From: a bacterium
Lineage (GTDB): Bacteria > Bdellovibrionota_C > UBA2361 > OMII01
Length of the DNA: 8,855 nucleotides
Assembly: GCA_017853915.1 (NCBI GenBank)
Contig: JAFMIS010000087.1
Span: 1 to 8,855, forward strand
Reading direction: 5' to 3'
Shown here: positions 6,635 through 8,855 of the stretch, one piece after another
How positions within the stretch are numbered: position 1 is the first letter of the stretch
Layout: each line of letters opens with the position of its first letter
The notes under the pieces: generated by a model
What the model saw: the letters and a program-made list of their open reading frames with translations, nothing else
The model's database searches: none
Told to the model about the DNA's origin: nothing
Made by a program: the position numbers and the translations under genes

Positions 6635-6702
6635 GTGACTCCACAAAGGAGAAGAACCTACACTGTTCCGGTGCGTTGGCTTTATGGGGTAAGTCAGGTT
6701 AA

Positions 6703-6750
6703 AGCGCTATGTAGCGTCGCCTCTACGGTTAGTCCGCGAGCGGACTCAAC
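6703..6750 (-). terminator. Two hairpins after the metallo-hydrolase gene
   Basis: Reading the minus strand, the stop at 6759-6761 is followed by a strong stem: AGTCCGC/GCGGACT at 6731-6746, loop 2, extended by GTT/AAC past one bulged base. A second stem, CGCTA/TAGCG at 6705-6716, is followed by CTTTAA. There is no long U run, so it may be a weak or factor-assisted terminator, or a stem protecting the 3' end. It lies in the 124-bp gap before the acyltransferase gene. Confidence 0.4.
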
Positions 6751-6758
6751 AGTGGAAG

Positions 6759-7544
6759 CTAATCCTGAAATGCGACACGCAGCCCGTCGTATCCTAGCTC
6801 GATACCCTTGGGTAGTTGCCGCGATACTTCGTCGTAATCGATTGAATGAGTGGTGTGAATCAGGTAGGTCGTTTGCGCTCCAAGCTCTCGAGCTATCTCA
6901 CATGCCTCATGAATCGAGTTGTGGGTGTTATGGGACTCCCAGCGTAGGCCGTCTAAGAATAAGGTAGTCACCCCACGGAGGACATCAGTCGCGCGTGGGG
7001 AGAGCCCCTTGCAGTCAGTGGCATAACCGAGATCACCCACGCGAATCCCAGTAACCGTTGTATCGCCATGTGGAAGGGGGAAGAAGTGGCATGAGAGTCC
7101 ATGAATGTCTGAGGATCCTTGGGGATCGATCGAGACGAGGTCAAGCTGCGCAACGAGTCCTCCAAGATAGGTGGGTTTTGGATTGAAGATGTATGGGAAA
7201 GCGTTTCGAACTCCATCGAGGGTCTCAGAGCTTCCATAGCATGTGATGCGCCGTTTGCTTGTGAAATTAAAGGCGCGTAGATCGTCGGTGCCGAGGATGT
7301 GATCGGCGTGAGCATGGGTAAATATCACGGAGTCAACCCGAGAGATGTTGTGCTGGAGCGCTTGGTGCCGCAGATCTGGGCCCGAGTCGATGAGTATCAC
7401 TTCGCCGCTCGCGAGGTGAAAAGCTCCCGCGGTTCTATTTCGGAAGTTTTTTGGATGCCCTGACAGACACACATGACATGAGCACCCGGGTAGTGGAACG
7501 CCCGTTGATGTCCCGCATCCGAGAAGCGTGAAATGGTGCTGCAT
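6759..7544 (-). CDS. Metallo-beta-lactamase-fold hydrolase, PhnP-like
   Basis: A 261-residue, full-length member of the metallo-beta-lactamase superfamily, closest by motif to PhnP, the phosphoribosyl 1,2-cyclic phosphodiesterase. It starts with the strand and loop LLGCGTSTGVP (7-17). Cysteines 21, 23 and 26 (GCSCHVC, 20-26) match the three cysteines that hold the structural zinc in E. coli PhnP. The di-metal site is intact: THAHADH at 76-82, H159 in PLPHGD, D177 in ATDCKG, and H230 or H233 in LIHTTHSIDY. DHILGTDDLRAFN (81-93) is also typical of this subgroup. No phosphonate (phn) genes are nearby, so the substrate is more likely some other cyclic nucleotide or phosphodiester; the gene symbol is left blank for this reason. 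TAAGG lies 11 nt before the ATG. The gene sits between the DUF1844 gene (91-bp gap) and the acyltransferase on the same strand. Confidence 0.88.
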   Translation of the reverse strand: MQHHFTLLGCGTSTGVPLPGCSCHVCLSGHPKNFRNRTAGAFHLASGEVILIDSGPDLRHQALQHNISRVDSVIFTHAHADHILGTDDLRAFNFTSKRRITCYGSSETLDGVRNAFPYIFNPKPTYLGGLVAQLDLVSIDPQGSSDIHGLSCHFFPLPHGDTTVTGIRVGDLGYATDCKGLSPRATDVLRGVTTLFLDGLRWESHNTHNSIHEACEIARELGAQTTYLIHTTHSIDYDEVSRQLPKGIELGYDGLRVAFQD

Positions 7545-7635
7545 GGGGTTTGATGCCTTATGTAATCGATGATTGCCGCTAGCTACACGTACTTTAAGTC
7601 CGCGTTAGTGGGGTGACCTCAACAGCGCGCCTCTC

Positions 7636-8070
7636 CTAACTCGCCTTCTTATTAAGATATGAGATTCGAAGAGAGTGCAGTACCTCCTCTAAAAAACGCG
7701 ACTCCTCCTGAGAGAGGTTCCCCTTGGTGCGCCTCTGCAGCATGGCCAGGATGTCAATCGTCTGACGCGCTGATTCTCTGTCCACCGGGATCTCCATACC
7801 TGAGGGAGCGGGCATTTCGCCCAATTGAACCAACACTTGAGTCGCGAGCGACATTATAAATGAGGTAAAGGCGACCGGTTCCTTCTCGGAGTCATGGGGA
7901 GATCCCTCGAGCGAGAAGTTTTGTTCGGATGCGCTTGAGCTGTTAGGAGGGGTATTCGGCGAATTTTTCTGGGATGGCTCGCTGTCTCGCTCCTGTCCCG
8001 AGGTATCAAAGCGTCGTTTGTCTACAACGGTGAATGAGGGGTCTTTGGTCTTGTCGTTCTCTGAAGTCAT
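7636..8070 (-). CDS. DUF1844 family protein
   Basis: A 144-residue protein of unknown function. Residues 1-22 carry TVVDKRRF, a short conserved start common in this family. Residues 23-64 are a low-complexity, hydrophilic linker rich in S, P, N, E and Q and probably disordered. Residues 66-140 form the DUF1844 domain: AFTSFIMSLATQVLVQLGEM (67-86), then IPVDRESARQTIDILAMLQ (94-112), RRTKGNLSQEESRFLEEVLHSLR (113-135). It is likely helical and cytoplasmic. I chose the ATG at 8070 because AAAGGAG (8079-8085 on the + strand) lies 8 nt before it. The frame stays open for another 94 codons upstream, but that part has no family resemblance and crosses the tandem repeat of the intergenic region, so I do not treat it as coding. 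The gene diverges from an ECF sigma factor gene. Confidence 0.88.
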   Translation of the reverse strand: MTSENDKTKDPSFTVVDKRRFDTSGQERDSEPSQKNSPNTPPNSSSASEQNFSLEGSPHDSEKEPVAFTSFIMSLATQVLVQLGEMPAPSGMEIPVDRESARQTIDILAMLQRRTKGNLSQEESRFLEEVLHSLRISYLNKKAS

Positions 8071-8159
8071 ACCGAGTTCTCCTTTCACAGGGGATCGTAG
8101 CACCGCAAGCGGAGAGGTAAAACATCTGATTCGCGGACCTGCCGTAGCGACTGCGGGTC

Positions 8160-8192
8160 TACGGTGGTCATTCTTACGGTGGTCATTCTTAC
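8160..8192. repeat. Tandem 15-bp direct repeat
   Basis: ACGGTGGTCATTCTT occurs twice head to tail at 8161-8175 and 8176-8190, with period-15 identity running from 8160 to 8192. The left copy overlaps the right arm of the stem at 8136-8169. A 15-bp period would allow iterated binding sites or may be a recent slippage duplication. Confidence 0.9.
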
Positions 8193-8433
8193 CGGGCAAG
8201 AACTGCCTCTTTTTTGACCACCCCGCGTGAAACCGTGACAGGGAGTGTCTAAATTCTGACGACCATGCGGCAGCTATTTTCTCTAAGCGGCTGAATTTAT
8301 TATGCGCATCCTTTTTTAACGATCCTGCATCATCGCGGGCGCGAGATGGCAAGCTTTTCGCATCTAGCCTCCCTATGAGGTGTGAGGTTTGGAGAGTGTC
8401 CGCCGCTTCGTGGCTAACGAAAGTAGGGGATGT

Positions 8434-8481
8434 CTCACGGGCCGAGGGTTTCAGCTGGTGCCGAGATTATGTACCCGTGAG
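8434..8481. repeat. Inverted repeat CTCACGGG/CCCGTGAG upstream of sigma gene
   Basis: Perfect 8-bp arms (8434-8441 and 8474-8481) are separated by 32 nt, ending 63 bp before the sigma-factor ATG. The wide spacing fits two half-sites for a dimeric regulator or a long-loop 5' leader structure better than a terminator. There is no direct evidence for either. Confidence 0.5.
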
Positions 8482-8544
8482 GGGCGGTCGGAGCGAGCAG
8501 TTGTTGTTCGGGGAGCGGGTTCAACGTCTGTGGAGAGGTTTTGT

Positions 8545-8855
8545 ATGATAGCCAACAGGAAGTCTGACCGGGAGTTAATTCAGGAGTTTCGAAAGGGAGA
8601 TCAGGATAGCTTTGAGGAGTTGGTCTCTCGCTACAGTAATAAAGTATTCAGCTTGGCTACTCGCCTCACGCGAAATAACGAAGACGCTGAAGAGGTTCTC
8701 CAAGATGTTTTTACGACGGTGCATCGAAAGATCGCCAGTTTCGAGGGAAAGTCATCATTTTCGAGCTGGTTGTATCGCGTTACTGTGAACGCCGCCTTCA
8801 TGAAGTTACGAAAGCGCCGACAGGATCAGAGTGTCTCGCTTGAGGATATCGTTCA
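8545..8855 (+). CDS. ECF-type RNA polymerase sigma factor, N-terminal part
   Basis: The open frame from ATG 8545 runs off the right edge after 103 complete codons. It is the sigma-70 region 2 of an extracytoplasmic-function sigma factor, which directs RNA polymerase to a small regulon, usually under an anti-sigma factor. Signs are LIQEFRKGDQDSFEELVSRY (11-30), VFSLATRLTRNNEDAEEVLQDVF (34-56, with the DAEEVLQDVF core-binding helix), and SFSSWLYRVTVNAAFMKLRKRR (71-92), the region 2.3-2.4 part that melts and reads the -10 element. Region 4 lies outside the window. GGAGAGG (8532-8538) is 6 nt before the ATG, a good ribosome site. Any anti-sigma partner would be expected downstream, beyond the window. 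The inverted repeat at 8434-8481 is its nearest candidate control element. Confidence 0.93.
   Translation, partial: MIANRKSDRELIQEFRKGDQDSFEELVSRYSNKVFSLATRLTRNNEDAEEVLQDVFTTVHRKIASFEGKSSFSSWLYRVTVNAAFMKLRKRRQDQSVSLEDIV

Larger units (their letters stand above)
8071..8544. other. Divergent intergenic region with repeats
   Basis: This 474-bp region separates the minus-strand DUF1844 gene from the plus-strand sigma factor and must hold both promoters, though no strong -35/-10 pair stands out. Visible elements: CCGC/GCGG at 8103-8112; a stem GACC-CCGTAG/CTACGG-GGTC at 8136-8169; a tandem 15-mer at 8161-8190; GGCA/TGCC at 8195-8207 followed closely by six T (8210-8215), a weak terminator-like structure on the plus strand; an imperfect stem CATC-CG/CG-GATG at 8331-8348; and CTCACGGG/CCCGTGAG at 8434-8481. 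No credible gene is seen in it. Confidence 0.6.

Noticed and set aside
8071..8352. A 94-residue N-terminal extension of the DUF1844 protein.
   Set aside because: A strong Shine-Dalgarno precedes the ATG at 8070, the family start motif follows it, and the extension is translated from the tandem repeat and stem sequences.

Overview
The window looks like chromosomal DNA from a Gram-negative bacterium, most likely a lineage of the former Deltaproteobacteria or a neighbouring phylum. This is an inference from protein style: an HflX GTPase with a long N-terminal extension, a short DUF1844 protein, a PhnP-like metallo-hydrolase and an ECF sigma factor. G+C looks moderate (low to mid 50s by eye), with an AT-rich island at about 330-430. 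I see no transposase, integrase, phage gene, tRNA, rRNA or CRISPR array.

Layout, left to right. The 3' end of a TPR-repeat protein (+) is followed by a 375-bp non-coding stretch with an AT-rich run of small hairpins. Next is a 383-residue protein (+) with the fold of a beta-class DNA methyltransferase but eroded motifs I and IV. A 381-bp non-coding gap follows, of which about 216 bp is almost wholly made of six abutting inverted repeats. Then comes a CobB/CbiA-type protein (+) whose amidotransferase half lacks the cysteine nucleophile, and the GTPase HflX (+). Converging on hflX are three minus-strand genes (read right to left: DUF1844 protein, PhnP-like metallo-beta-lactamase-fold hydrolase, FemAB/GNAT-like acyltransferase). 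A 474-bp divergent intergenic region with a tandem 15-mer and several inverted repeats separates the DUF1844 gene from an ECF sigma factor (+) that runs off the right edge.

How the genes relate. HflX is a housekeeping ribosome-associated GTPase and appears intact. The minus-strand trio may be co-transcribed, but gaps of 91 and 124 bp and no shared pathway make a functional operon uncertain. The oddest part is 330-3608: two neighbouring proteins that keep enzyme folds but have lost recognisable catalytic residues, each preceded by a hairpin-rich non-coding segment, with the hexamer pair CACTAT/ATAGTG present in both segments. Whether they form one regulatory or functional unit is speculation, but this is the part of the window that standard annotation explains least.
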